A DNA stretch of 64,000 nucleotides. It comes from Collimonas sp. OK242. Its GTDB lineage: Bacteria; Pseudomonadota; Gammaproteobacteria; Burkholderiales; Burkholderiaceae_D. The notes below the pieces were generated by a model. That model saw only the letters and a program-made list of their open reading frames with translations, had not been told where the DNA came from and did no database searches. Location of the stretch: positions 1 through 64,000 of the forward strand of contig NZ_FNOR01000022.1 of NCBI RefSeq assembly GCF_900107095.1. The letters run 5' to 3'. Both the position numbers and the translations under genes were made by a program. Positions 27,674-36,193 of this stretch are shown here, piece by piece (the stretch's first letter is position 1; every line of letters starts with the position of its first letter).

Positions 27674-28821
27674 CTATGCCAGTGGGCGAACCGCCGATGA
27701 TCCACTGGATCGAGGAAGATCAGCCGTGCTCGGCGCGGTGGCGCTCGGAAAACGGCAACCCCGCGCCCAAGCGGGTGGTGATTGCCGATGATCGGATGAC
27801 TGCCGATACGGCTTATCGCCTGGCCTGCGAAGGCACCGGCATGCTATGGCGCGGGGATTTCCAGAATGCCCGCCAGTTGCTGCAGGCGCTGGCACGCCGC
27901 GCTGAACCGAAGGCGGAAAAGCGCGGCAAGCCGCGCAAGCAGCCAACTTCGCCGACCGATGCCTTCAATCTGCACCGTCAGGCGCAATCGCAACGCGCCC
28001 GCACTCTGGGCATGCTGTTGCTGCCGTTTAACGCCGACTACAGCATCCCCCTGCGGCGCGCACCCGATGTGCATCTGGCTTGCAACGAAGCCTATGGCGC
28101 GCCGACCGAGCCGTTCGTGGCGTCGCTGCGCGAACTGCTGGGCCTGATCGGTGCGCATGAATGGCGCAAGAAGGGCGTTGAGATTGCCGCGCTAGGCGAG
28201 CGCATTCATCCTCACTACGGCGTGTATTCGCCGGTGCGCGGCGAATACATCGAATTGGTGGCGGCAGCGCCGTTGCCATCGACCAAACTGGCCTTCGACA
28301 TCGGCACCGGCACTGGCGTGCTGGCGGCATTATTGGCAAAGCGCGGCGTGCAGCGCATCGTGGCCACCGATATGGACCCGCGCGCGCTGACTTGCGCCCG
28401 GGAGAATCTACGGCGACTGCATGTAGACGACCAGGTAACCCTGCTGCAGGCCGACCTGTTTCCCGAAGGCCGGGCGCCGCTGGTGATCTGTAATCCACCC
28501 TGGATTCCAGCGCGGCCCAGCTCACCCATCGAGCATGCGGTCTACGATCCTGAGAGCCGCATGTTGCGCGGTTTCCTGAGCGGCCTGACGCAGCATCTGG
28601 AGCCTGGCGGCGAGGGTTGGCTGATCTTGTCCGATCTGGCTGAGCATCTGGGCTTGCGTTCGCGCGCCGAGCTACTGGCGGCGATTGATACGGCGGGCTT
28701 GCAAGTATTGGGGAAAGCCGATATCCGGCCGCAGCATCCGAAAGTCTCCGACCAGACCGATCCGCTACATGCGGCGCGCGCCGCTGAACTGACTTCCTTA
28801 TGGCGACTGGCGGTTCGTTGA
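27670..28821 (+). CDS. SAM-dependent methyltransferase (NPPW type, N5-Gln/rRNA-like)
   Basis: This protein of about 383 residues has a C-terminal class I methyltransferase domain. Motif I is LAFDIGTGTGVLAALLAKRG (about residues 207-226), RIVATDMDPRALTCARENL follows, and the catalytic NPPW motif appears in LVICNPPWIPARP. NPP(Y/W) is typical of methyltransferases acting on planar amino groups, such as PrmC/HemK (glutamine of release factors) and RlmG/RsmC (guanine). The N-terminal ~200 residues (MTADTAYRLACEGTGMLWRGDFQNAR) are a separate region I do not recognise. The substrate is unknown. The start at 27670 is a choice among 27652, 27670 and 27676. Confidence 0.8.
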   Translation: MTMPVGEPPMIHWIEEDQPCSARWRSENGNPAPKRVVIADDRMTADTAYRLACEGTGMLWRGDFQNARQLLQALARRAEPKAEKRGKPRKQPTSPTDAFNLHRQAQSQRARTLGMLLLPFNADYSIPLRRAPDVHLACNEAYGAPTEPFVASLRELLGLIGAHEWRKKGVEIAALGERIHPHYGVYSPVRGEYIELVAAAPLPSTKLAFDIGTGTGVLAALLAKRGVQRIVATDMDPRALTCARENLRRLHVDDQVTLLQADLFPEGRAPLVICNPPWIPARPSSPIEHAVYDPESRMLRGFLSGLTQHLEPGGEGWLILSDLAEHLGLRSRAELLAAIDTAGLQVLGKADIRPQHPKVSDQTDPLHAARAAELTSLWRLAVR

Positions 28822-28884
28822 GCAGGGTGGATTGATTAAAGTTGCATTTTTATTGCATTAAGGAAAGTATTTGTTGTAAATTCG

Positions 28885-28907
28885 CCGGTTTCTCGTGATG
28901 AAACCGG
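28885..28907 (+). terminator. Candidate terminator hairpin after the methyltransferase
   Basis: CCGGTTTC (28885-28892) and GAAACCGG (28900-28907) form an 8-bp stem with a 7-base loop, 63 bp after the methyltransferase stop, followed by a modest T/G-rich tail (GATTTGTTGT). The weak tail makes this uncertain. The rest of the 265-bp gap shows no gene. Confidence 0.4.
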
Positions 28908-29096
28908 TGATTTGTTGTGACTCATTGTTAAGCATTGTAAAATATATAAGTTTGCTATTGCGGCAATTAATCTCCAAATCTAGGCTATCTCTCTTTGTCT
29001 GACTATAAAAGATGAACAGAAGGGTGCTTGCATCGTTCTGCACTGTTTGCAGACGGTCAAGGCGACATCGCGGGATAAACACTAGAAGTGGACGAA

Positions 29097-29426
29097 ATGA
29101 AAAAAAACACGCCGAGCAAACCTAGCCCGCCTCAACCAGTTTCGCTATTGCCCTTGAATGGATGCGAGCTTGGACTTGACGATCTGTTCCTGGACAGCGC
29201 AAGGCAAGATCTGCTCAGCATCGAGCAGGCGCTGGCGCGCCGCGATTACGGCGCCATACAACAAACGGTGCATAGTCTGAAAGGGGCGGCGATGATTTTT
29301 CGCGCGTCGGCAACGGTCAATGCGGCGCTCCGCATGGAAGCTGTCCTCAACACCGGACTGCCGGTCGATCACGTACAACTCAGCGCGGCGTGTGCTGCGC
29401 TGCGGCAGCAGATTGGACCGCTTTGA
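29097..29426 (+). CDS. Stand-alone HPt phosphotransfer protein
   Basis: This small protein (109-112 aa) is dominated by a histidine phosphotransfer domain. The phospho-accepting motif reads TVHSLKGAAMIF (HxxKGAA, His near residue 60) within a helical bundle, and the N-terminus is Pro/Lys-rich. Such proteins relay phosphate between hybrid sensor kinases and response regulators. No kinase or regulator is adjacent, so its partner lies elsewhere. A GTG at 29088 is in frame three codons earlier and cannot be excluded as start. Confidence 0.8.
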   Translation: MKKNTPSKPSPPQPVSLLPLNGCELGLDDLFLDSARQDLLSIEQALARRDYGAIQQTVHSLKGAAMIFRASATVNAALRMEAVLNTGLPVDHVQLSAACAALRQQIGPL

Positions 29427-29614
29427 GCCTCAATGCAGCGCTTGTTTGCTAGTGTTGCCATGGCTTGTATCGATCTGACATTTTGTCTGACATTTGCCCG
29501 GCAGCAGATAAGCAATATCCTCCTCTTCTAAAACAGCTATAGTCTCTATGTCAGATCCGCGCATGCCAAGCCGGCATTCGTGGATTGGCAGTTCAACTTT
29601 GATATGGAGAGCGC

Positions 29615-30025
29615 ATGGCGTCTGTACACTTACAAAGCACTAGCGGCTTTGCCCAGCAAATTCAAGCCAGGTCGCACCAGTTGCGTGCCGACGAACCGCT
29701 CAGCAACGGCGGTACCGATAGCGGCCCCGCGCCGTACGAATTGTTGTTGGCCGGATTGGCCGCCTGTACCTCTCTGACTTTACGCATGTATGCCGATCGC
29801 AAGCAATGGGATCTCGGCCTGATCGACGTGCGCTTGCGCTTTTCGCGCGATGAACAGGGACAGGAAAAGATAGACCGCACAGTCGCTTTCGGCGCACAAC
29901 TTAGCCCGGAACAGATAAGCAGATTGGCTGAGATTTGCGAAAAGACGCCGGTCACGAAAACCGTCAGGCGGGGTACCGAAATTGTGACTACCTTGAGCCA
30001 GGCCAAGCTTGATTCATGCAGCTAA
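29615..30025 (+). CDS. OsmC-family peroxide-defence protein
   Basis: This 136-residue protein of the OsmC/Ohr fold has a conserved GPAPYELLLAGLAACTSLTLRMYADRKQ block carrying the first redox cysteine. Classical OsmC proteins have a second cysteine in a CPV motif. Here the segment reads EICEKTPVTKT, with Thr at that position and Cys three residues earlier; a further Cys is near the C-terminus. It probably reduces organic hydroperoxides, or is a diverged subfamily with different chemistry. It lies upstream of an FMN reductase, a plausible redox neighbour. Confidence 0.88.
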   Translation: MASVHLQSTSGFAQQIQARSHQLRADEPLSNGGTDSGPAPYELLLAGLAACTSLTLRMYADRKQWDLGLIDVRLRFSRDEQGQEKIDRTVAFGAQLSPEQISRLAEICEKTPVTKTVRRGTEIVTTLSQAKLDSCS

Positions 30026-30085
30026 GATACGCAATTGTGCATACGCATTTGAGCCCAGCAGTTGAGCAATTCAAAGGAGAAGCGC

Positions 30086-30637
30086 ATGACTAAGATAGTC
30101 GGTGTGGCTGGCAGCCTGCGCGGCGGTTCGCTGAATGCCGCATTGTTACGCGCGGCGGCTGATCTGATGCCGCCGGGATCGGCACTGGAGATCGGCACGA
30201 TCAAAGGGATTCCCTTGTATGACGGCGACCTTGAGCAGGCCGAAGGGATTCCAGCGGCCGTGACCTTGCTGAAGGAGCAGATAGCGGTCGCTGACGCTTT
30301 GCTGCTGGTGACGCCGGAATATAATAATTCCATGCCGGGTGTGTTCAAGAATGCGCTCGACTGGTTGTCGCGGCCGCCGGCCGATAGCGCCCGCATCTTT
30401 GGCGGTCGCCGGGTTGCTGTGATCGGTGCTTCGCCGGGCGGCTTCGGCACCATCCTGTCGCAAAATGCCTGGTTGCCGGTGTTACGCACCTTAGGCATGC
30501 AACCCTGGTTCGGCGGGCGCTTGATGGTGTCGCGCGCCGGTAAGGTATTTAATGAAAACGGGGAGTTGGTTGACGAGCAGGTACGCGAGCAACTGAGGGA
30601 GTTCAACCGGAATTTTGTCGAGTTCTTGAAAAGCTGA
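30086..30637 (+). CDS. NADPH-dependent FMN reductase / flavodoxin-fold quinone reductase
   Basis: This 183-residue flavodoxin-fold enzyme begins [23 protein letters not shown], in which GSLRxxSxN is the FMN phosphate-binding loop. [26 protein letters not shown] is the signature of the NADPH-dependent FMN reductase / chromate reductase (ChrR, YieF) family. It probably carries out two-electron reduction of quinones or flavins. A strong ribosome site (AAAGGAGA) precedes the ATG at 30086. It is followed one base after its stop by cbpA. Confidence 0.9.
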   Translation: MTKIVGVAGSLRGGSLNAALLRAAADLMPPGSALEIGTIKGIPLYDGDLEQAEGIPAAVTLLKEQIAVADALLLVTPEYNNSMPGVFKNALDWLSRPPADSARIFGGRRVAVIGASPGGFGTILSQNAWLPVLRTLGMQPWFGGRLMVSRAGKVFNENGELVDEQVREQLREFNRNFVEFLKS

Positions 30638-30638
30638 A

Positions 30639-31568
30639 ATGAAATTCAAAGACTATTACAGCGCCTTGGGCGTCGAGCGCAGCGCCAGTGCCGCCGAGAT
30701 CAAGCAAGCCTATCGCAAACTGGCGCATAAATACCATCCGGATGTCTCCAAAGACCCGGCCGGAGAAGAGAAATTCAAAGACATTGCGGAAGCTTACGCG
30801 ACGTTGAAAGACCGCGAAAAGCGCGCTGCCTACGATCAGCTGGGCAGCCATCGTGAAGGTGAAAACGTTGAGCCGCCGCAGTCCTGGCAGCAAGGATTTG
30901 CCGCAGGCGGTGCGACGTTCGGCGATGTCGACATGGCCGATATCCTGGCCGCCTTTGCGGCTTCGCGCCATGGCGGCGCAGGCGCCAGAATGCGTCCGGC
31001 CAGAGGTGAAGACTACGAAGTCAACGCGCCTATCACCTTGGAGCAGATTTATGAAGGCGGCGAAACCGATGTCCGCCTGAGCATGCCCGAATACGATGAA
31101 CACGGCACCTTGCACCGGGTGCCGCGCACCTATCGGGTGCAGCTGCCGAAAGGTGCGGAAGACGGCCAAAGACTGCGTCTGGCGGGTAAAGGCGGGCAGG
31201 GGCACGATGGCGGGAAACATGGCGATTTGTATGTCGTGATGAAGGTGATTCCGCATCCGCTGTATCGGGTAAGCGGGAAAGACCTGTATATCGATCTGCC
31301 TTTGGCGCCATGGGAAGCCGTGTTGGGGGCTACTGTGCTGGTGCCTACTTTGGGCGGCAAGGTTGAGCTGAGCGTTCCTGCGGGTACCGCCGCCAACCGT
31401 CAGTTCCGTCTGGCCAAGCGCGGTTTGCCGTCCGCCGGAGGCGAGCACGGTAATTTATATGCGGTGGTAAGGATAGAAGTGCCGCCGGCGGCAACTGCGC
31501 GCGAACGCGAGCTATTTGAGCAACTGGCGGCTGAATCGAGATTCAATCCGCGTCAGCATCTTATTTAG
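30639..31568 (+). CDS. cbpA: Curved-DNA-binding DnaJ-class co-chaperone CbpA
   Basis: This 309-residue protein has an N-terminal J domain ([34 protein letters not shown] with the HPD that triggers DnaK ATPase) and a short Gly-containing linker. Two beta-rich substrate-binding domains follow ([37 protein letters not shown]). There is no zinc-finger CxxCxGxG repeat, so it is CbpA/DnaJ class II rather than DnaJ. It can act as a DnaK co-chaperone and bind curved DNA. The next gene is its modulator cbpM. Confidence 0.93.
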   Translation: MKFKDYYSALGVERSASAAEIKQAYRKLAHKYHPDVSKDPAGEEKFKDIAEAYATLKDREKRAAYDQLGSHREGENVEPPQSWQQGFAAGGATFGDVDMADILAAFAASRHGGAGARMRPARGEDYEVNAPITLEQIYEGGETDVRLSMPEYDEHGTLHRVPRTYRVQLPKGAEDGQRLRLAGKGGQGHDGGKHGDLYVVMKVIPHPLYRVSGKDLYIDLPLAPWEAVLGATVLVPTLGGKVELSVPAGTAANRQFRLAKRGLPSAGGEHGNLYAVVRIEVPPAATARERELFEQLAAESRFNPRQHLI

Positions 31569-31578
31569 GAGGGCGACA

Positions 31579-31902
31579 ATGACTGCTCTGTTAGTAGAAG
31601 CCGTTTGGTTAAACGACATTGCGTTGTGTTCGCTGGATGAGTTGGCGGAGTTTTCCGGACTCAGCCATGACGAGCTGGCGGATCTGGTGGCGATTGGCGC
31701 CATCGAGCCGGATCGCAGCGCCGCGCCGGAGCATGTGTTTCCGGCGCAAACCATCGTGCTCGCCAGGACCGCGCGCCGTTTGCGCGACGATTTCGAGCTC
31801 GATATACACGGCGTGGCCATGGCGCTCAATCTATTGCAGAAAATACATGCGCTAGAGACTCGGCTGGCTGCTTTGGATGCCAAATTGCCGCATTTGAGTT
31901 AA
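31579..31902 (+). CDS. cbpM: CbpA modulator CbpM
   Basis: This 107-residue MerR-like helical protein of the CbpM family has SLDELAEFSGLSHDELADLVAIGAIEP (HTH-like) and then DLDIHGVAMAL-type LELDIHGVAMALNLLQKIHALETRL (here DDFELDIHGVAMALNLL). CbpM binds the J domain of CbpA and inhibits both co-chaperone and DNA-binding activity. A strong ribosome site (TTAGGAGGGCGACA) sets the start at 31579. Its last 51 bases overlap the 3' end of kguD on the opposite strand. Confidence 0.88.
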   Translation: MTALLVEAVWLNDIALCSLDELAEFSGLSHDELADLVAIGAIEPDRSAAPEHVFPAQTIVLARTARRLRDDFELDIHGVAMALNLLQKIHALETRLAALDAKLPHLS

Positions 31903-32868
31903 TACTTCAGCATTGACGACATTGCGCGTGGCCTTGCCACTCAGTGCATCCAGCAAATTTTGCGCTGCGCAGACCGCCATCCCATGCCTGGTCTCATGGG
32001 TGGCGGAGCCGATATGAGGCAAGGCCACAACATTCGGCATCTGCAGCAAACGCGAATCCGGCGACAACGGCTCGCGCTCGAACACATCCAGTCCGGCGCC
32101 GCGCAGGCGGCCGTTTTCCAAGGCTGAAATCAGCGCGGTTTCATCGATGATGCTGCCGCGGGAAATGTTGATCAGGATGGCGCTGGAACGCATCTGCGCC
32201 AATTCGGTCGCGCCTATCATGCCATGGGTTTCCGGCGTCAGGGGAGCCGTGATGCAAACGAAATCGGCACTCTGCAATAAAGTCGCGAGCGGGCAGAAGC
32301 GGGCGCCATAGGCCTTTTCAGCTGCCGGATTGGGGTGGCGATTACTGTACAAAACCGGCATGCCGAACCCTAACGATGCGCGTCGCGCCATGGCGCCGCC
32401 GATCCTTCCCATGCCGACGATGCCCAAGGTTTTTCCTTGTACGTCGCTGCCAAAACAGTCGTCGCCGATGCTGTGCGTCCAGCGGCCTTGCCGGACGTAA
32501 TCCGCCATTTCCACTACCCGCCGCGCGGTAGCCAGGATCAGCGCGAAACCGGTGTCGGCCGTGGTTTCCGTCAGCACGTCCGGTGTGTTGAGCAGCGCAA
32601 TCCCGCGCTTGCTGAGATCGGCCGGGTCGAATTGATCGATACCGACGGAAATGCTGGAAATCGCCTTAAGCCTGGGGGCAAGGTCAAGAATCGTGGCATC
32701 GATTTTGACGCTGGCGCCGATCAGACCCACGGCGTCTTCCAGTTGCGCCATGAAAGCGGCCCGATTGCCGGCATTGACGCCGTCAAATTGCACAACCCGG
32801 TACGCCTGTTGCAGCATCGCCAGGACATCGTCGGCGACCTTTTTATAGAGGACTATTTTTTCTTGCAC
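31852..32868 (-). CDS. kguD: 2-ketogluconate-6-phosphate reductase / D-2-hydroxyacid dehydrogenase
   Basis: This 338-residue NAD(P)-dependent D-isomer 2-hydroxyacid dehydrogenase carries the Rossmann motif KTLGIVGMGRIGGAMARRA. Catalytic Arg is in INISRGSIIDE, Glu in GAGLDVFEREPL, and His in ALPHIGSATHETR. By position as the last gene of kguEKTD it should reduce 2-keto-6-phosphogluconate to 6-phosphogluconate; by sequence alone it also fits glyoxylate/hydroxypyruvate reductase B. It starts with GTG at 32868, seven bases after AAGGA. The C-terminal end extends 51 bp into cbpM on the other strand. Confidence 0.85.
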   Translation of the reverse strand: MQEKIVLYKKVADDVLAMLQQAYRVVQFDGVNAGNRAAFMAQLEDAVGLIGASVKIDATILDLAPRLKAISSISVGIDQFDPADLSKRGIALLNTPDVLTETTADTGFALILATARRVVEMADYVRQGRWTHSIGDDCFGSDVQGKTLGIVGMGRIGGAMARRASLGFGMPVLYSNRHPNPAAEKAYGARFCPLATLLQSADFVCITAPLTPETHGMIGATELAQMRSSAILINISRGSIIDETALISALENGRLRGAGLDVFEREPLSPDSRLLQMPNVVALPHIGSATHETRHGMAVCAAQNLLDALSGKATRNVVNAEVLTQMRQFGIQSSQPSL

Positions 32869-32895
32869 AAGAATTCCTTCAGGATGGATGCCGAC

Positions 32896-34170
32896 TTATC
32901 GCCGCGCCAGGGCGACGCTGGGAACTGCAGCTTCCGGCTTGACTGAAATCGTCAGTGCCACGGCGGCCAATAAACCGCCCGCCATGAACAGATAGGATGC
33001 AAACGGACTGCCGGTTGCGCCATTCAGATAGCCAACCACATAAGAGCCAAGGAAAGAACCGAGCGCCCCCATGCTATTGATCAAGGCCATCGCGCCACCG
33101 GCGACATTCTTCGGCAGCAACTCGGGAATGATGGCAAAGAAAGGGCCGTAGGGTGCATACATTGCGGCGCCCGCAATCACCAGCAGAGTGTAGGACAGCC
33201 AAAAATTGCTGCTGCCGAGTAAATAGGACGCGAGGAAAGCCAGGGCGCCGATCAGCAGTGCCGGCCAGACGAATAATTTACGGTTTTGCATTTTGTCGGA
33301 AGCCCATGAAGTCAGTAACATGGCAATCACGGCGACGAGGTAGGGCAAAGCCGACAGCCAGCCGGTTTCCACCATGCTGATATGCCCGGCATTCTTCAAG
33401 ATGGAAGGTAACCACAGCACAAAACCGTACACACCGATGCTCCAGCAAAAATACTGGGCGCACAGTTTCACCACGGCCGGCGACTTGAAGGCTTCGGCAT
33501 AATTGCGCATCGGCTTCATGCCGGCCTGCTCCAGATCGAGCACGGCTTTGAGATCCGCCTTTTCCTGCGGTTTCAGCCAGGTCGATGCTGCCGGTTTGTC
33601 CTGGACCACAAACCACCAGATACACGCCCACACAATCGCCGGCAGTCCTTCGGCAATCATCATGTTACGCCAGCCGAAACTGTTGACCAGATAGCCCGAC
33701 AGCACGGACATCCACAACACGGTGACGGGATTGCCTAAGATTAAAAACGTGTTGGCGCGGGAACGCTCGGTCTTGGTGAACCAGTTGCTGATGTAGATCA
33801 GCATTGCCGGCATCACCGCGGCTTCCACCACTCCGAGTGAAAAACGGATCACCATCAGCATCGGGATATTGCTGACCATACCGGTCAGTGCGGCGCAAGC
33901 ACCCCATAGCACAAGGCTCCAGAAAATCAATTTCTTGACGCTGCGGCGTTCGGCGTAGATGGCGCCGGGAATCTGAAAGAAGAAATAGCCGAGAAAGAAC
34001 AGGGCGCCGATCAATGACGATGTGCCCTGGGTAATGCCCAGGTCATGATTGATGCCGGCCGTGCTGGCAAAGCCGAAATTGGCGCGGTCGAGATAGGCCA
34101 GGCTATAGGTAATAAAAACGATAGGCATGATGAACCACCAGCGCCGGATTGCTAATTTTTTTGTTTCCAT
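32896..34170 (-). CDS. kguT: MFS anion:cation symporter, probable 2-ketogluconate transporter
   Basis: This 424-residue 12-helix MFS protein is of the anion:cation symporter branch (RRWWFIMPIVFITYSLAYLDRANFGFA near the N-terminus; RFSLGVVEAAVMPAMLIYIS). Relatives carry 2-ketogluconate, glucarate, phthalate and tartrate. Position between the kinase and reductase genes supports 2-ketogluconate uptake. The start at 34170 follows a clear AAGGAGA; the frame is open nine codons further up. Confidence 0.85.
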   Translation of the reverse strand: METKKLAIRRWWFIMPIVFITYSLAYLDRANFGFASTAGINHDLGITQGTSSLIGALFFLGYFFFQIPGAIYAERRSVKKLIFWSLVLWGACAALTGMVSNIPMLMVIRFSLGVVEAAVMPAMLIYISNWFTKTERSRANTFLILGNPVTVLWMSVLSGYLVNSFGWRNMMIAEGLPAIVWACIWWFVVQDKPAASTWLKPQEKADLKAVLDLEQAGMKPMRNYAEAFKSPAVVKLCAQYFCWSIGVYGFVLWLPSILKNAGHISMVETGWLSALPYLVAVIAMLLTSWASDKMQNRKLFVWPALLIGALAFLASYLLGSSNFWLSYTLLVIAGAAMYAPYGPFFAIIPELLPKNVAGGAMALINSMGALGSFLGSYVVGYLNGATGSPFASYLFMAGGLLAAVALTISVKPEAAVPSVALARR

Positions 34171-34239
34171 GTTGTGTCTCCTTGGATTTTTTCGCATTTG
34201 CAGGTTGATACCCGTATTGTTTTTAGCGACGTTTCTGAT

Positions 34240-35217
34240 TTAACTACGTATGTTTAACTGCTCCCTGGTCGGCAATCCTTCGCTATCGCCGATGACCTGA
34301 ATCGCCATTGCGCCGATTTGATTGCCGCGCTCGACCGCCAAGCGGGGCTCATGTCCGTCCAGCATTGCGCTGATCACGCCGACCGCGAAACCGTCGCCGG
34401 CGCCGACGGTATCGACCACGTTTGTCACCAGCGGCGCCGGAACCGTGGCTTCATGTTCTGCGGTGCGCAAATAGGCTCCTGCGCTACCCAGTTTGATGAT
34501 GACGCCAAGCGCGCCGCGCGCCAGGTAAAAATCGGCAATCTCACGCGGCGACGTCAAGCCGGTCAGGATCCGGCCTTCCTCCAGGCCCGGCAGTACCCAG
34601 TCGGCATATGCAGCCAGGGCGTTGAGCCGGTCCACCATGAGCTCACGTGAGCGCCACAGCGTCGGCCGCAAGTTGGGATCGAATGTGATGCTTTTGCCGG
34701 CAGCGCGCATTTCGGCAGCGATATGGAAAGCCAGCTCCAGCGACGATTCGGAAATCGCCGGCGCGACACCGGACAGATGCAGGTGGCGCGCAGCCTTGAA
34801 ATATTCTGGCCGGTAATCTGCGATGGACAGGTGGCTGGCCGCAGAGCCCTTGCGAAAGTATTCGATTTCCGGGTCGCTGCCATCGTCGTTGCGCGATTTC
34901 AGCTGGAAGGCGGTGGGATAGCGTTCGTCAATTGTCACGGCGTCGCTATCGATGCCTTCACTCGCCAGCGTCGCCAGTACGAAGCGGCCAAAAGAATCGT
35001 TGCCGACACGGCTCATCCAGCCAACTTGAAACCCCAGGCGCGCCAGACCGGTAGCGACGTTGAGTTCCGCACCAGCAGCGCGTTTGACAAAATTCCTGGC
35101 TTTGGCTAGGTCGCCTGTTTCGGCAGCGACAAACATTGTCATGGCCTCGCCATAAGTCACCACATCCAGTTTTTTCATTTCGCCCGGTTCGCTTGTGGGC
35201 GGCGCTGTTATTGACAT
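34240..35217 (-). CDS. kguK: 2-ketogluconate kinase (PfkB/ribokinase family)
   Basis: This 325-residue sugar kinase of the PfkB family has AGAELNVATGLARLGFQVGWMSRVG near the N-terminus (sugar-binding GG-type segment) and the ATP-binding / catalytic VVDTVGAGDGFAVGVISAML, with catalytic Asp in GAGD, near residue 270. It phosphorylates 2-ketogluconate at C6 after uptake; 2-keto-3-deoxygluconate kinases are close relatives, but the operon favours KguK. Its start overlaps the end of kguE by ten bases. Confidence 0.87.
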   Translation of the reverse strand: MSITAPPTSEPGEMKKLDVVTYGEAMTMFVAAETGDLAKARNFVKRAAGAELNVATGLARLGFQVGWMSRVGNDSFGRFVLATLASEGIDSDAVTIDERYPTAFQLKSRNDDGSDPEIEYFRKGSAASHLSIADYRPEYFKAARHLHLSGVAPAISESSLELAFHIAAEMRAAGKSITFDPNLRPTLWRSRELMVDRLNALAAYADWVLPGLEEGRILTGLTSPREIADFYLARGALGVIIKLGSAGAYLRTAEHEATVPAPLVTNVVDTVGAGDGFAVGVISAMLDGHEPRLAVERGNQIGAMAIQVIGDSEGLPTREQLNIRS

Positions 35218-36017
35218 GCATTTACTCCTGCTGGTGCTGCAAATGTCGGCTCGCAGGCCGAACGCAAGCGGTCGACGTGCGCCGCCTGCGCCTTTGCGCC
35301 TGCAGGCAGCGGATATTCAATCGCTCTCGGCACATGGCCGGGTAACGTCGACAGGCAGGCACGCCAGTCGACCCTGCCGTCGTCGGGCGCCACTGCAAAA
35401 CGGCGCATGCCTTCGCCTAGCACTCCCTTGCAATGAATATAGCGTACGTGTGAAGCAAGCGCGGCAGCGGCTTCGATGGCGTTCTCGCCGGCCCAGCTCC
35501 AATTGCCGATATCAAAAGTCATGGCGACGGGGATGGCGGGCGCATAGGCTTTGCATGCGGTAAAAAAGCTGGCGAACTCCGCGATCCGGCTGCCGCTATC
35601 TTGCTGGCCGTTTTCAAGCAGCAACGCGACTGGCGAGTCGGCCAGAGCTTGTCGCAGAAGTTGTACGTCAACGCTGCCGGAGTAGTGATGCATCTGTAAT
35701 TTAAGCGTTGCCGCTCCTAGCGTTTCTGCTTCACCCAGACGTGCAGCCAAATCCGGCAGATTGAGATTGCCGTCTTGCAGGAACAAGGATTCCGGTGCGG
35801 AATACACCGCTTGCAATCCATGTGCAGCCAGTAATGGTTTTAAGGCGGCAAGTTCCGGCGCGATATCATCATCTGCCTGCAGGAATAGCTCCCGGCGGAT
35901 TTCCAGGCCATTGGCGTTGGCGCCGGCCGCAAGCGGAATGAGCGCGGCATGGCCGTTTTTTCGTACAAAATCGACGCCGTAGGCTGAGGCCACGATGAAG
36001 ATATCCATGGTTGATGG
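35208..36017 (-). CDS. kguE: KguE-like TIM-barrel epimerase/isomerase
   Basis: This protein of about 266-269 residues is of the xylose isomerase-like / AP endonuclease 2 superfamily (VDFVRKNGHAALIPLAAGANANGLEIRRELF; TFDIGNWSWAGENAIEAA with metal-binding residues). KguE is the first gene of the Pseudomonas kgu operon; its precise reaction is not firmly established. The frame is open to 36104, but that would translate through the operator. An ATG lies at 36008; a TTG at 36017 has an AGGAG six bases before it and is the better-placed start. Confidence 0.82.
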   Translation of the reverse strand, partial: PSTMDIFIVASAYGVDFVRKNGHAALIPLAAGANANGLEIRRELFLQADDDIAPELAALKPLLAAHGLQAVYSAPESLFLQDGNLNLPDLAARLGEAETLGAATLKLQMHHYSGSVDVQLLRQALADSPVALLLENGQQDSGSRIAEFASFFTACKAYAPAIPVAMTFDIGNWSWAGENAIEAAAALASHVRYIHCKGVLGEGMRRFAVAPDDGRVDWRACLSTLPGHVPRAIEYPLPAGAKAQAAHVDRLRSACEPTFAAPAGVNACQ

Positions 36018-36064
36018 CAAATCTGTCTCCTGAGAACGACTAGTTATTTTAATATTTTTATTGT

Positions 36065-36078
36065 TGGAACCGGTTCCA
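36065..36078. promoter_or_regulatory. PtxS-type operator 1
   Basis: TGGAACCGGTTCCA is a perfect 14-base palindrome 48-57 bp upstream of the kguE start (depending on TTG or ATG). It is a LacI-family-type site differing by one base per half from the TGAAACCGGTTTCA known for PtxS of Pseudomonas putida. It should place the repressor over the kgu promoter. Confidence 0.8.
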
Positions 36079-36149
36079 TAACAATTTAAAAAAATTGCTG
36101 ACAATTCATTAAATGACAGATAGATTAAGGCGATGAAGGCGAAAATCTA

Positions 36150-36163
36150 TGGAACCGGTTCCA
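36150..36163. promoter_or_regulatory. PtxS-type operator 2
   Basis: This is a second exact copy of TGGAACCGGTTCCA, 85 bp from the first (centre to centre, close to eight helical turns). The phasing would let one LacI-type dimer-of-dimers loop the intervening DNA. It lies just after the ptxS stop at 36194 on the minus strand. Confidence 0.8.
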
Positions 36164-36193
36164 AGTTAATCTATAAAAAATAGACAGTCAAGC

